DNA from: Heliocidaris tuberculata
Taxonomy: Eukaryota; Echinodermata; Echinoidea; Camarodonta; Echinometridae
Length of the DNA stretch: 64,000 bases
Assembly (NCBI GenBank): GCA_025618425.1
Contig: CM046832.1
Span: 58,528,087 to 58,592,086 of the forward strand
Reading direction: 5' to 3'
Shown: piece by piece, positions 12,309 through 22,784 of the stretch
Numbering within the stretch: the first letter of the stretch is position 1
Layout: every line of letters starts with the position of its first letter
The notes under the pieces: generated by a model
What the model was told of the DNA's origin: nothing
What the model saw: only the letters and a program-made list of their open reading frames with translations
The model's database searches: none
Made by a program: the position numbers and the translations under genes

Positions 12309-13222
12309 GTGGAAAATTGAAACAGAGACAAAGAGGAACAAAGGGTAAGGTGGAGAAAGAGAATAAGGAAAAGCGAAAAAGATACAGATGGAGAGACTAG
12401 AGTGAAAATTAAAAAGGTCTTAATGGCAATCACTCGGCTGAGACAAGAAAATTGTCATTTAAAGTGGCGAAAAAGAGCCCTGATTTTAGATGATTAATCA
12501 TGATTGCTAATTAAAACATGACAAGATTCTCAAGAAGTAATTATACATTTTTTAAAATGACATTTCTTATGACAGCTTACCCCATCTATGCAAAAATCAA
12601 AATGCTGGCAACGTTGCCAATTTGAAGGCATTCGTTTAGAGGCAGATACGATCATACACAGAGGACGTCCTCTGTCGGTAAGTACATGATAAGAATTATT
12701 TTTTATTTTCTCTTGATTTGGTTTATTCGAGTACATGTACATGTATCTTGAAAGTAAGCAAGACTCAAATTCCTATTGCAGCGTAAACAAGTTTAGCCAT
12801 CAGTGGCAGACTTACAGAGAAGCATGCACAACCAGTCCACACCCCCCCCCCCCTTTTGAAATCCAACTGGGATACCTTATGTACAAAAAAAAAGAATTAA
12901 AGAAAAAATTGCCCCTTAATTTTGTCATGTTATTTACCCCCCCCCTCTTTTAAAATCCTACATCCGCCTCAAATATAATCATCACTGCATCTTCCATAGT
13001 AATATTTAGCATAAGCTTTAAAAAGAGATATACATATTATATATTATCATCACCATTCACCATGTTTTCCATTTTTCTCTCATCTCTATCTAGGTTGTCC
13101 ACAACTACGGCTACACCCAAGACCACTTGGCAACTTTACACTGGGGATGTGCCCAGGAGGCAGCTAGACTAGCTAGTGACATCTTGGCTGGACGCTTCAT
13201 TGGACCACCTTCGAAGCTCTGA
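6312..13222 (+). CDS. D-aspartate/D-amino-acid oxidase-like protein, nine exons, divergent
   Basis: Exons: 6312-6547, 8367-8567, 9347-9464, 9757-9842, 10787-10852, 11408-11462, 11603-11695, 12576-12677, 13094-13222. Every junction is GT/AG and all phases agree, giving 361 residues. Exon 1 holds the FAD-binding strand VTVIGGGMIGLATAINI (GxGxxG). Exons 3-5 match the family's GVRLLSDY, WWKDLVPEYR and TSFTTATINAPLYLQYL segments. Exon 7 has the LLVNCSG strand. Exon 8 has GIRLEAD. Exon 9 has VVHNYG and LHWGCAQEAARL, then a C-terminal PPSKL, a type 1 peroxisomal signal. Family members oxidise D-amino acids with FAD in peroxisomes. The substrate-tyrosine segment between exons 7 and 8, the GxRPxR arginine motif and the TSxxAAG flavin loop are absent, and exons 1-2 carry about 105 residues I cannot align. 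It is either a divergent paralogue, perhaps inactive, or a partly decayed gene. The family call is firm; the catalytic function is not. Confidence 0.8.
7118..7375. repeat. GA-rich low-complexity tract
   Basis: Imperfect (GA)n with poly-G in intron 1 of the oxidase-like gene. Leucine/serine/phenylalanine-rich frames on the opposite strand are artefacts of this composition. Confidence 0.8.
8596..8657. mobile_element. Short hairpin element ('agccagaagggcgttaac' family)
   Basis: Imperfect palindrome: 'ctgagagctagaagggcg' pairs with 'cgcccgattggctctcag'. Relatives with the same arms are at 13269-13330 and 22934-22996, so this is a dispersed mini hairpin family. It lies in intron 2, just after exon 2. 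Confidence 0.5.
9939..10336. mobile_element. hAT-type MITE, copy A (398 bp), in intron 4 of the oxidase-like gene
   Basis: Termini CAGGGGCGGATCCAGG and the reverse complement of CAGTGGCGGATCCAGG. An exact 8-bp target duplication, ggtcgagc, is at 9931-9938 and 10337-10344. The interior alternates unique blocks with long poly-G tracts. A close relative at 56063-56404 shares the interior blocks almost base for base. The frames crossing it are composition artefacts. Confidence 0.9.
10629..10770. repeat. CT-rich and poly-C tract before exon 5
   Basis: (CT)n, a poly-C run and further CT repeats form an unusually long pyrimidine tract directly upstream of the exon 5 acceptor AG at 10785-10786, so it may double as the polypyrimidine tract. 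Confidence 0.6.
11742..11901. mobile_element. Hairpin MITE in intron 7 of the oxidase-like gene
   Basis: A near-perfect palindrome of about 160 bp. The left arm 'taatacatggttg...gtgcgttagtgcgatc' matches the reverse complement of the right arm ending '...ccatgtatta'. The arms meet around 11820. A second inverted pair, 'ataaaacgggt' (11912) and 'acccgttttat' (12060), lies just outside, so it may be part of a larger composite reaching 12072. This intron lies where other family members encode the substrate-tyrosine segment. Confidence 0.6.
12120..12370. repeat. GA-rich low-complexity tract in intron 7
   Basis: Imperfect (GA)n with a short poly-G run. No coding content. Confidence 0.8.
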
Positions 13223-13760
13223 TAGAAATCAAAATGATTCACTATGCAGTGTCCAGATTGAAGTCTGTTGGGAGCCAGAAGGACATTAACTCCATGTAAA
13301 AGTATGGGCTTGCGGCCTTCTACCTCTTAGCATGCAGACAATACCATGATTCTTACTGGGCAAATGTGAGTTGGTATAGTGGTAGAATCAATGGTCTGCC
13401 CATACAAAGACTAAGATTTTTGATCTTGAGTCGAGTCTTTCCGAAGTCAGTGCTTGATCTCCAGACATGGTCAGGACACTGTCTCATGAAGAAGTGCAAT
13501 AGATTCATCAATCCAAACTCTATTTTAGATCAGTTATGACATTTTTTTAAATACAGGACCCACACTTTATGCACTCAACAGTCTATGCAACAGACAATTC
13601 ATGACTTGTAGATCGATTAAAATAACAGTTAAATTCTGTTTTAAATGTTAAAGACTAGAGTTGCTTGTAAATTCATGCTTAGAACTACATTGATATGACC
13701 AGTATATTTAACTCTCTTTGGAAACAAACTGGCATCTCAATAAATTTAGTTTCACCGATA
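13223..13760 (+). other. Probable 3' UTR of the oxidase-like gene
   Basis: Follows the TGA at 13220-13222. An AATAAA is at 13739-13744. The segment includes a copy of the short hairpin family (13269-13330, 'gggagccagaaggacatt' pairing with 'ggccttctacctctt'). The true cleavage site cannot be seen from sequence. Confidence 0.45.
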
Positions 13761-14613
13761 CATAACTTATAGAACTACATGAGAAAAGCAAGCACTTTTT
13801 GAAATACATGTATAACTTATTTCATTACATTAATTTAGTTTAATCTAACGAATCTACTGAAATTTTCTTTCTCAGGCAGCTTTTATTTGAGACTTGTCCT
13901 TTCCAGCTGTTCCCATTCACATAGTAAAGTTTTCATGTTTTCAAATGTATATACATACTTGTACATGTTCGCATGTTTTTTGTTTTTTTTAGATATTCTT
14001 TCTCTGGATTGTTCAGTGCAATGTGACCTTTGTTATGTTTGTATGGTCTGTCTTTTTAATTTTATTTTTGAACAAAATTGAATAGAATTGAATATTTTGA
14101 CCTTGGATTCTTCAATCTGTTTAATCATGATTTTGATAGAACAATTCCTTCTTTCACTTTCTCTATTCATGTACTTTACATATCTCAGTGCATACCCCTT
14201 TGTTGAACATACTTATAGACTGTGCTTTTCAAGAATATATAATTCACAATTATGTACATAATTCTGGATTTCTCATCCACATTATTTCCTTACAAATCAG
14301 TTGTATTGCTCATATACCACACACAAATGACTTGTTAACAAATCAAGAGAAGTCAGGATATAGGATAAAATATATACAATTTATTTCAAAATCATAGTGA
14401 AATACTGATCTTGAGGAAATTTTCCTTGAAAATGACACATAATCATGAATTATTGATATTGAAGCACTGACTTAAATTCATCTTCTGCAGGATAGGATTC
14501 TGGGCAAATTTTGACCACATACTTGGTTAATGATGTATAACTGGATGTATTTTCATTTTTACACGGGTATATCACATGTACATAATCAAAATTTCTCTTC
14601 ATTTAAAAACATA
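13761..14613. other. AT-rich intergenic sequence
   Basis: No gene seen. The stretch near 14050-14095 ending in 'gaatagaattgaat' resembles the A-rich tail of a LINE 3' end. Confidence 0.4.
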
Positions 14614-14787
14614 CAGTGGAACCTCGTTACAAAGAACACTGTTATAACAAACTCGTTATAACAAGGCAATTTTGCCGGTCCCACTTCTTTGTATTCTATT
14701 GTTTTTAATGTTGATATAACAAGGTTTCGATATATAAAGAGGTAATTTCTTTGGTTCCAAGGAGTTTGTTATAATGAGGTTCCACTG
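14614..14787. mobile_element. Small TA-target MITE with 'GTTATAAC' motifs, copy 1
   Basis: Inverted termini CAGTGGAACCTCGTTA and the complement of CAGTGGAACCTCATTA, each bordered by TA (14612-14613 and 14788-14789). The interior repeats 'gttataacaa' motifs. The ends and TA border resemble pogo/Tigger-type elements of the Tc1/mariner superfamily. Relatives at 19915-20336 and 54115-54291. Confidence 0.75.
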
Positions 14788-15491
14788 TACCTCCAAAATA
14801 ATGTAATTATTCCAAGAAACGGGATGACTCTTTTTATACTACATGTATAATTAATAGAAAATAAATGTACATGTACCTAATCATTTCAAGATCTTAGAAC
14901 AAGGAATTTTCATGTTTGTCACAAGTTGGAGCAGAAAAAAATTCTACTAAAATCAATTAATTTGTTTACACTTCTATTTTGTTATTTTGAAAAGGCAATC
15001 TGAATTTTGATCGAACCCCTGAAGTATGTTTATAATCTCTGGCTAAATTATGCAGCAAAAATAATCAGTTGTATTCTTGAGTTTTTACACATGAAAGTGA
15101 CATCTAACATATAGAGAAAATGCATAATATAGAAATGGGTCAAATTTTCATATGTATCATTATACAAAATGCTACATTATTGTTTCTACTTCTTTAACTT
15201 GTGAACTTGGACTTCCACAAGTATGGTCATTGGTGGTTCAGTAACAAATACAAAGACAGATCAGATAATTTGTATCAATTTCTGTTAATGCTATAACCAT
15301 AATATTTGGGGGTTAAATTTTATACTAAGATGACTACTTCCTGAATTTTCAGGCAGTTTTGCCCCCCTGATTGAATGACTTCCCCATACAGTGTGTATGC
15401 AAAGTGAGAACTTTTGGCTTGAAGAAGTATGTTTGTTTACTAATACAAAACCAATCATTCAGATGATTCTGATAATATCAATGTCAATTAA

Positions 15492-16236
15492 TGGTGAAGT
15501 CCACTCTGGCATTAAGTTGGCTTGAATAAAATCATAAAAATGGGAGAAAAAGATCAATAACAACTGGGAACGCCGTGATTTACCTTGCAATTTAAGGCAC
15601 CTCTTCTATTCTGTTGCAAAAATTTCTATTTTCATCCCTCAAAAATTCAACCAAACCTGTGCCCCACATATATAATGAGACTTTACCTACCTACCTCTTG
15701 GATGAAATATATCTATTCCTCCATAAACAACAAAGAAAATGGAAATTTGTAGAATTTTTATTACAAAACAAATACTGTATACGCCATATATTTTGCGGGG
15801 GTTTTATTTTCGCTAATTTCGCGAATCGTGAGTGGGTCACAAATTTAACAACACGCCAAAATATTGCCAACATTAGAAGTCGGTTGAATTTGTTGTCTCC
15901 TGGTCAGAAATTCACCACTTCGCTTTGCAAAAGTACATCATCACCACTATTTGTAGATTTGAGAATTTTCCGACCGTGAATTCAACCACTCGTGAAATAG
16001 TCTGGTTAGTCCTATTCGCAAAAATTTATGGCCGCGAAATTTATGGCTTATACAGTAGGAGATTTGCCTGAAAGGTAAATAATGGAGCGGCCAATTTGTA
16101 TTTGAACGATTACCACTTCATAAATTTGTCACTGTCTCATCCTTCATCGGATTTTCCTCCAACTTTTACATATCTGCCAATCTCAATTTTCTGCATTTAT
16201 TAAAAGCAACTTAATATCAGTATGGACTTCCCCTTT
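15492..16236. mobile_element. 'GGGAAGTCCA' MITE split by another MITE
   Basis: Outer arms: 'gaagtccactctggcattaa' on the left and the reverse complement of 'ttaatatcagtatggacttc' on the right, about 40 bp of imperfect inverted repeat. A second element (15775-16055) sits inside. Fragments or relatives with 'aaagtccacc' ends occur at 42338-42690 and 54829-55085. It lies just downstream of the REXO4 stop codon and may supply its 3' end. Confidence 0.6.
15775..16055. mobile_element. TA-target MITE nested in the 15492-16236 element
   Basis: Left end CTGTATACGCCATATATTTT and right end, read outward, CTGTATAAGCCATAAATTTC. TA borders both sides (15773-15774, 16056-16057). Arms include 'tttcgcgg' blocks. 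Tc1/mariner-type target, no coding sequence. Confidence 0.7.
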
Positions 16237-16266
16237 CAAAGCAATAAAAGATGAATATATCTTCCA

Positions 16267-19200
16267 TCATTTCTTAGTTGTCTTGCCTCTCTGCTTGAGT
16301 GATTTCTCCCATGCTGTCCTATGCAATGTGTAAAGTCTCATAGCTGTCTGTGCATCCTCTACCGAGTTATGCTCACCCTCCTGGACTGTCACTCCAAGTA
16401 CCGTCTTGGCCAGCTTCTTCAGGGCAGGACGCTTGGTCTGGTTGGGAAAGAAAAAGAATGCAGGAGTAATTTGTGAGAGAAAGAGAGAGAGAGAGAGAGA
16501 GAGATGGGAGGGGGGGGGGGGTGGGCAAAGAGACAGAAGCATGGTCGCATGATTCTTTTAAGTGTACCAATCGCCAACAAATATTTTGCTCTGTATGCTA
16601 GAGGTTCAATGTCGCCACACTATATTCAAAATATGAGCTTCAAATGTTGATTCTATAAAGAGATATTGCATATTGAAACACACTCTCAATATACATTACA
16701 GTGACTTGGGAGTAGACTAGGTGACGCACCCGTACGAACTGAACTTGGAGTTCGCTTCCGCACGAGGGGGGGTTTATGTGATCCTTTATTTTCCTTATAC
16801 TCCTTTACCGTTAACCCATAGAAGCCCAGGGCCCTCTTGCATAAAAAGTTGCGATTAAAAAATTAAACGCAACTCAAAAAAAACGCAACTCAAAAAAAAA
16901 ATACGCGATCCTGATTGGTTGAAAATCAAGTTGCGTTTAATTTTTTGAGTTGCGTTTAATCGCAACTTTTTATGCAAGAGGGCCCAGGTAAAGTGTTTTG
17001 AGGATAATTTTATACATTCTAGCTGTACACAAATTATTTTTTTAAGGTGATTGGTACACTTTAACCATATGAACTGTGATTCTTCAACCCCAATAATGAA
17101 TTAATGATACCTCAGATAAAAAGGATGAGTTTTCTTCAATTTGTCCACAAACTCATTTAACAAGAGCCTCTTCAACAAAGACTTTTGCTCATTGCCCTAG
17201 GATTGACTCTGAGGACAACACGACTCACCTTCATCAGCTCCCTGAAGTGTGGGTAAGCGGCTGTATCCCTGATCAGCCTTCGGGGGTGACCCAAAAATAA
17301 CACCTTGGAGTGGAAAAGAACAAAATATGGTCAAATAAAGTGAGACAAGCATAATTTAACAAGAGTATGAGTACATGGTCTGGAGAGCATCCCCGTTTTT
17401 TCTACAGCAACTGGTAAATGCAAAAGGTTCCCAAGTTAAAGGAGCAAATTATCAATAAATGAGATCTAAATCTGCTAAAGGCCTTCCCTTTTCTTACTGT
17501 ATGCTACTAAAAAAAACGACATTTTCATGGCTATGTAGTAGAGCTTTAGGGTCACTTAAAAAGATTTCCAGGCTTGAATAATGAAGTTCTCAATTCCATG
17601 ACTTCTCCTTACCGGTAGTACCAAGGAATCCTTCAATTATAATAAATCTCCATTCTCCACTTCTTAATGGATTAAAATGATTAGAGATCTGCAACACTAC
17701 AATGCTGGTTCCTTGTTGTTCAAGATGAATGCTACTCTAAAATAGTCTTTGTCCTGTCCTAAACTGATGATAAATCGGATAAATCAAGAGTTGAAGATAT
17801 GCTGACATGAGTTTGTTACAACGGTATCAAGCTCCTCTGTGCCTAAACAGATCATCAGACAACAAGATTTTCTGCGGGAAGATCAGTGGTAATCAAAGAA
17901 ATCAACAAAGGAGATGAGGCTCCATTTGACCAGGTGACCAACACCATGCAGGTCAAGCAGGTATCAGAGCCTGCATCCAAGCCAGTGGTGCCCCCAGAGC
18001 AGGAGGACAGTGATCTCTGTGACACTGCCATCCTACTACCATTGCATCTTCCACCCAAGCCCAATACTGTCCCTATTTCTTAACTCCTCTGCACGATAAA
18101 ACGTTTAATGGGATATTGAGTCCTCGAATTGACAGAAGAGATAAATTCACCTTCATGTCATTCTTGAGAGCATGTCCAACAAGTATCCTGTCCTTCATGA
18201 TGTCTGCTACCTCCTTCTGTACACTCAGAAACTCCTCGGCTGTTAATAGAAAATAGAGATTAAAAAATCTAATCAGATCCTCTTCCTATGGTGATACATA
18301 CTAGCACTAAGTTTGAAGTTCATACCTCAATGGTTCTTGAGTTATCGCTAGAACGAGGCTAACACCTGAAATTTCATAAATTGGCCTCTGTGACCTTGAC
18401 CTATGACCTACGTAACCCAAAATCCAATCAGATCGTCTTCCTATGGTGATACATACTAGCACTAAGTTTGAATTTCATACCTCAAATGGTTCTTTAGTTA
18501 TCGCTAGAATGAGCCTAACAAGCCTAACAAGGATTCTTTTCACTTATGGCCAGTAAAAACAAATAATGCAATGAAATCAGTACGACATAATTTCCCTGTA
18601 ATTTGGAACTCAATTCCCAAATGTATTTCTAATTGCAATACAATCACTTCTTTCAAAAAAAAGTTGAAGCTTTTTCTTTCTCTTAAATATGTATAGTTAT
18701 TTTTCTGTTCCTATTTTTCTTTGTTGTCTATATTTGTGTTATATTTTTAGTTTTAGTTTTATCTTTTTCTATTTGTTGTCTATATCATTTTCGCAATATT
18801 TTTAGGGAACTATGCTTGTACAAGGCCCAAGGGCTTTATTTATGTAGTTCCCCATTTCATTTTCTAATTTCGTTTATGACTTATTTTGTATTTGTTTCGA
18901 ATGTACTTTTTAATTGAAAATGAAATAAATGAGAATTGAATTGAACACCTGAAATTTCAGAAAAATTGGCCTCTGTGACCTTGACCTTTGATCTACGTAC
19001 CCCAAAATCTAATCAGATCGTCTTCCTATGGTGATTCATACTAGCACCAAGTTTGAAGTTCATACCTCATGTGGTTCTTGAGTTATCGCTAGAACAAGAA
19101 AGCGGGACGGACGGATGGACGGACAACCCCAAAACAATAATGCCTCCAGCACCACCTTCGGTGGGCGGGAGGCATAAATATAAAATCACTGGAGAACTAG

Positions 19201-22200
19201 TAATCAGAAAGTATTTTTTATATTTCATGTGCAAAAAAAGGAGGGATAAGGGGAACCAAATATCCATTCAAATTATATATCAGAATGACCATGATATTAG
19301 AACTTTAAAAAACTGCCAGCAACATTTTTTGTGGTACTATGAACATCAGACTTTAGCTGGAAACCATTTTATAACAAAAGAATGCAATTCTGACTTCGTA
19401 TATTAGCGCTTGGTTTTGTGAATTCTGCACCATTGTGCAATATTTTGTATATGACATTTGCTATAACGCAATGAAAAAAGGTGCATCATCTGTGAATATG
19501 CTCACCATTCCCCCTGAATAAGTCCTTCGGACGGACGCCACTGAACTCTGTCCTGAAATCTGTGACCTTCTCACGAGGTTTGACGAACTTGTCGTAGATG
19601 CACTGGCCATACTCGTTGACCATGGAGACTCGGGCCAGAATACTCTCCTTTCCCTCATGACCAATACCAACCATCTCGCAGTCAAGGGCAACACACTTTG
19701 TGATTCTAAACACCCAAAGTAAAAATGTTATTCCTTCAATTATGATGAGACAATATAAATTCCAATACAATGTCACACAGGGTTCTTGCCAGTGTAAAAC
19801 ACCAATGGTGATAACACACATTGGGACTAAAATAAAGCCGAGTTCTGGTCATGTGATTACATCATGAAAGAAACTGTCTGGAAGCAACATGAAAAGGTTG
19901 ATAATGTGCCGGTACAGGGGAAACTCGATATAGCGAGGCCGTCGGGACCAAAGGATTTTCCTCGTTATAGCCATTATCTCGTTATACCAAAGATGCACTC
20001 CACGCTGTGATACTCATAAAGACGCACCCCGCATAGCCCGATCTCGTCGAGGACACCCAAAATGGCCAGATATCTCTATGCTCGTACATGTGTATTCTGC
20101 AAATTCATTCTCCACCTGAATGATTTTTGTACGTTTGTGGTGCAGTGAAATTTGCTTGCTCGTTATAATGGGAATGATTACTAATTTTTTTTTTTTGGTT
20201 TTAGAGGCCTGAGATTTAGGTTGTTACAGCCGACCTCGCTATAAAGGTTTGTGCCGTCATAGAATTACACGCAAGTAAATTTGGGACCGTGACAATGTTC
20301 TTGTTATAGCCGACTTCATTATGTTGAGTTTCCCTGTAGTATGTGAGAAATGGTGCATACTGTGAGGTTAAGGAATCATCAAAATGAAAAGAAAGCCTGA
20401 TGTCACATACCGGGTATCTATTTCATTTCAGCACTTTTGAGCTCAAACAAGAGCTCACACCAAATAAAAATAGCACAGTTTTCTTAAGAGCCTTTAGAGA
20501 ATAAGTTTTGCTTGATCCCGAGAGTTTATTTCCCGTCACTGCCAAAACTCAAGATTACCTTCAAAATTCAATAATTCCAAATAAACCAACGACTCACTTA
20601 TTATTTCCAACAGAATCTCCAGCGCTATCACTACCAACGAGAGTAGATGAACCCTTCTCTGCCTCCAGAAGCACTGGATCCACACCATCAAACCAAATCT
20701 CATCCTCCTTCTTACTGCTGCTAGAATTGCAAAATGGTGCTCAAATTTATACACAATCATAGAAAAATTCCGAAAGTACATTGCATTATCATAAATATGA
20801 AGGAGGAAAAAATCCCTCACACTTTCCTAAAAGTTGAAATGGTTGAATAATGTCTGTTTCTCGTTTGTTTTATTCTTCTCATTTTGAATGTCTGGCACAA
20901 GTATGGCATAATAAACTTGTTAGTAAAAAAAAATCAGAACTACATGTACTGTGAAAGAAGTACCACTATGGATTTGCTGGAAGTAGAAGTCTTGAGTAGA
21001 TAATTTCCATAAAAAGTTCAGAATATACTCTTCCATCATACCGCTTTTTTCAATAATAAAAACTGTGACTTTACGCAGCGATATAATTTGCCCTCTTTAA
21101 TACTCACATAGCTTTGTCACTGGCATTTCTTCTCTTTGCCTTCAGCTTGGGTTTATTTGGTGCAGATGCCTTCAGTTTCTAAATAAAAAACAACAAAAGG
21201 AAACAGATTATAATGTTGAAATGGTGATCAATAAAATAAAGCTTGCTATAAATAAGAAAAACTAGAGAAAATGTTTTTGGATTTGGAACCAGGTTTAGAA
21301 GGAGAAGTGTTTTTATTCCTCCCTCTCCTGGGTAGATATTACAGCTTTCTCATTCTGTACAACTTACAAAGCAAGAAATTGTTCATGAAATATTCTAAAG
21401 ACAGAGAAAAACATCTTACAAAAAAAAAAAAAAAAAAAATTGTTAGTGTTTTGTCTTGTTTTTTTTAAAATTATTTTTATTTATTTTTATTTTTATTTTT
21501 TATTTATTTATCTATTTTTATTTATTTATTTATTTTTTTTTTGGGGGGGGGGTTCAACAATAGAAATTTATACAATTGTTGAAAAATAATATACTCCAAT
21601 CATTAAAGTAGGAGAGACAAAAACAAACATCAATAAAAACATGAACCCCTCTATCAGCTTCAGATTAAGAGATTCTGGTTATCTTATCAACCCATATGTT
21701 AATGGGCTAATTTTAACTGGCCTCTACTGGTACTATAGCAAAAACAAAAGCAAATGTCAGAATAACATCATCTGCCCTTACTGATGCTATTGTTTTACTA
21801 CATTTCATCCTGCTTAAGCAGCTTTGCTACACCATTCAAATTAATATAAGCATGATATACTCACTGATACTAAGGCTTTCCAGTTAGAGGCCACACCCTG
21901 AGGTTCTTCAGGTAAATGAGGCGCCTCATCAGTACCGGAGGACATACCAGAATCCAGGGTATCACCCATCCTCTGCTTCTTCTTCTTCTTCTTGGTCTCC
22001 TTGATGTTCACCTCATCCCTCCTTTTCCTTTTTCTTGACAGACCTTTGTCATCACTTCCTGGCTTTACATCAGATGTAGTCCTTAACTTGACATCTTTTG
22101 ATGTCTCTCTATCCAATTCTTTATCAGTGGAATCACCTGAAGATTTGTGGCTTCCAGCTTGATCTGATCTCCTCTCTGATTTTTTTGCTTGCAAACCACT

Positions 22201-22680
22201 AAGAACTAATGTCGTTTGATGACCACTGCTTCCCTTCACATTTTTTTCCTTTTCTTTACGTTTGAGAATTTTCAGTTTCCTTCTTCTTTTCTTCCTCTGC
22301 TGTTTTACTTTTGAAGTGTTAGATGAGTTTCTGTCTGCATTATCCTTGTCTGCATAGTCATCTGTCCTCCTGTTAGCTCTCTTGGTGGCGACTTCACTTG
22401 TAATGGTAGAAGCAGAACCACCTTCATTACTGCCTTCTTTGTCTTTATCTGCTATTGCTGAGTTTAGCAGTTTTCCTTTTCTCTTCCGTTTCTTCAAGTG
22501 AGCTTTCATGAAATGGTTACTGGGTCTGTGAGGCAAAGCAGTATCAGATGTTTCTGACGGCTTGGTAGATGCCGCCGGGTTCGGAATAGATTTAGAATTT
22601 TTGCTGTGTTTGGAGAAGTACACCCAGTGTTTTCCCTTTTTATTGTTCACTCTAGACTTGCCTGAATCCATCGCAGTCAT
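16267..22680 (-). CDS. REXO4: REXO4-like 3'-5' RNA exonuclease, seven coding exons
   Basis: Exons in transcript order: 22680-21865, 21178-21108, 20720-20598, 19705-19506, 18239-18151, 17303-17229, 16437-16267. All junctions are GT/AG and phases agree, giving 514 residues. The first ~295 residues are Lys/Ser-rich and disordered, with nuclear/nucleolar-type basic clusters. EIWFDGVDP follows, a REXO4-type linker. The DEDDh exonuclease has its three motifs: VALDCEMVG (exon 4, Asp and Glu), GHALKNDMK (exon 5, Asp), and EHNSVEDAQ (exon 7, His and Asp), with HPRRLIRDT between. The family acts in nuclear RNA and pre-rRNA processing (known for the family, not shown here). An acceptor at 22726-22727 suggests an upstream non-coding exon. 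A second in-frame Met at codon 4 is an alternative start. The N-terminal region is longer than in vertebrate relatives. Introns hold several mobile elements. Confidence 0.9.
16440..16530. repeat. GA/poly-G tract in the last REXO4 intron
   Basis: (GA)n followed by poly-G immediately upstream (on the minus strand) of the exon 7 acceptor. It reads as a CT-rich tract on the transcript. Confidence 0.7.
16829..16985. mobile_element. 157-bp hairpin MITE, GGGCCCTC ends
   Basis: Perfect terminal inverted repeat of more than 30 bp beginning GGGCCCTCTTGCATAAAAAG. CAG borders both sides if the element is taken as GGCCC...GGGCC. The interior has repeated 'acgcaactcaaaaaa' units. End structure and CAG border match the outer element at 4389-5529, so the two may share a transposase source (PIF/Harbinger-like suspected). 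Confidence 0.75.
17820..18105. pseudogene. Coding-like fragment of unknown origin in REXO4 intron 5
   Basis: On the plus strand an open frame from about 17877 to the stop at 18081-18083 reads with ordinary amino-acid composition (segments such as VVIKEINKGDEAPFDQV and PASKPVVPPEQEDSDL). Base composition is higher in GC than the surrounding intron. It lacks obvious mobile-element ends. I do not recognise the protein. It may be a captured exon or old transposon piece. Confidence 0.3.
18266..19175. repeat. Tandem ~155-bp repeat, three units, with a 3' hairpin terminus, broken by a LINE
   Basis: Three units share 'cttcctatggtgat', 'ggttctt-agttatcgctaga' and 'ggcctctgtgaccttgacct' blocks. They start near 18266, 18419 and 19009, and the second is interrupted by a LINE fragment (about 18540-18945). 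The array ends in a 'gacggacgg' stretch and a short hairpin, 'cctcc-caccttcggtgg-gggagg', before 'cataa'. From general knowledge, very similar repeat blocks are widespread in marine invertebrates. It lies in REXO4 intron 4. Confidence 0.65.
18529..18945 (+). mobile_element. LINE 3' end, C-terminal reverse-transcriptase scrap
   Basis: An open frame ending at TAG 18694-18696 includes SVRHNFPVIWNSIPKC and TSFKKKLKLFL, the typical closing motif of CR1/L2-group reverse transcriptases (xxWNSLPxx...SFKxxLKxxL). About 250 bases of AT-rich 3' UTR follow, ending in an 'aaatgagaattgaattg' tail. It is a 5'-truncated insertion within the second unit of the tandem repeat. Confidence 0.7.
19915..20336. mobile_element. 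TA-target MITE, larger relative of 14614-14787
   Basis: Ends CAGGGGAAACTCGATATA and the complement of CAGGGAAACTCAACATAA, bordered by TA (19913-19914, 20337-20338). The interior carries several 'gttatagc' motifs. It lies in REXO4 intron 3. Confidence 0.7.
21418..21560. repeat. Poly-A, ATTT microsatellite and poly-G tract
   Basis: A run of A, then (TTTA)n and T-rich sequence, then a G run. It resembles the interior of the MITE at 1577-1859 but clear ends are not visible. REXO4 intron 1. Confidence 0.6.
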
Positions 22681-22784
22681 ATTTCAACTAGGGTGCGATT
22701 TTAAGAAGTGCCTTTTATCAATGATCTGAAATACAACCAGAAGAAAAAGGGCCATGAAATGATGAAAAACATAAAATATTAATC

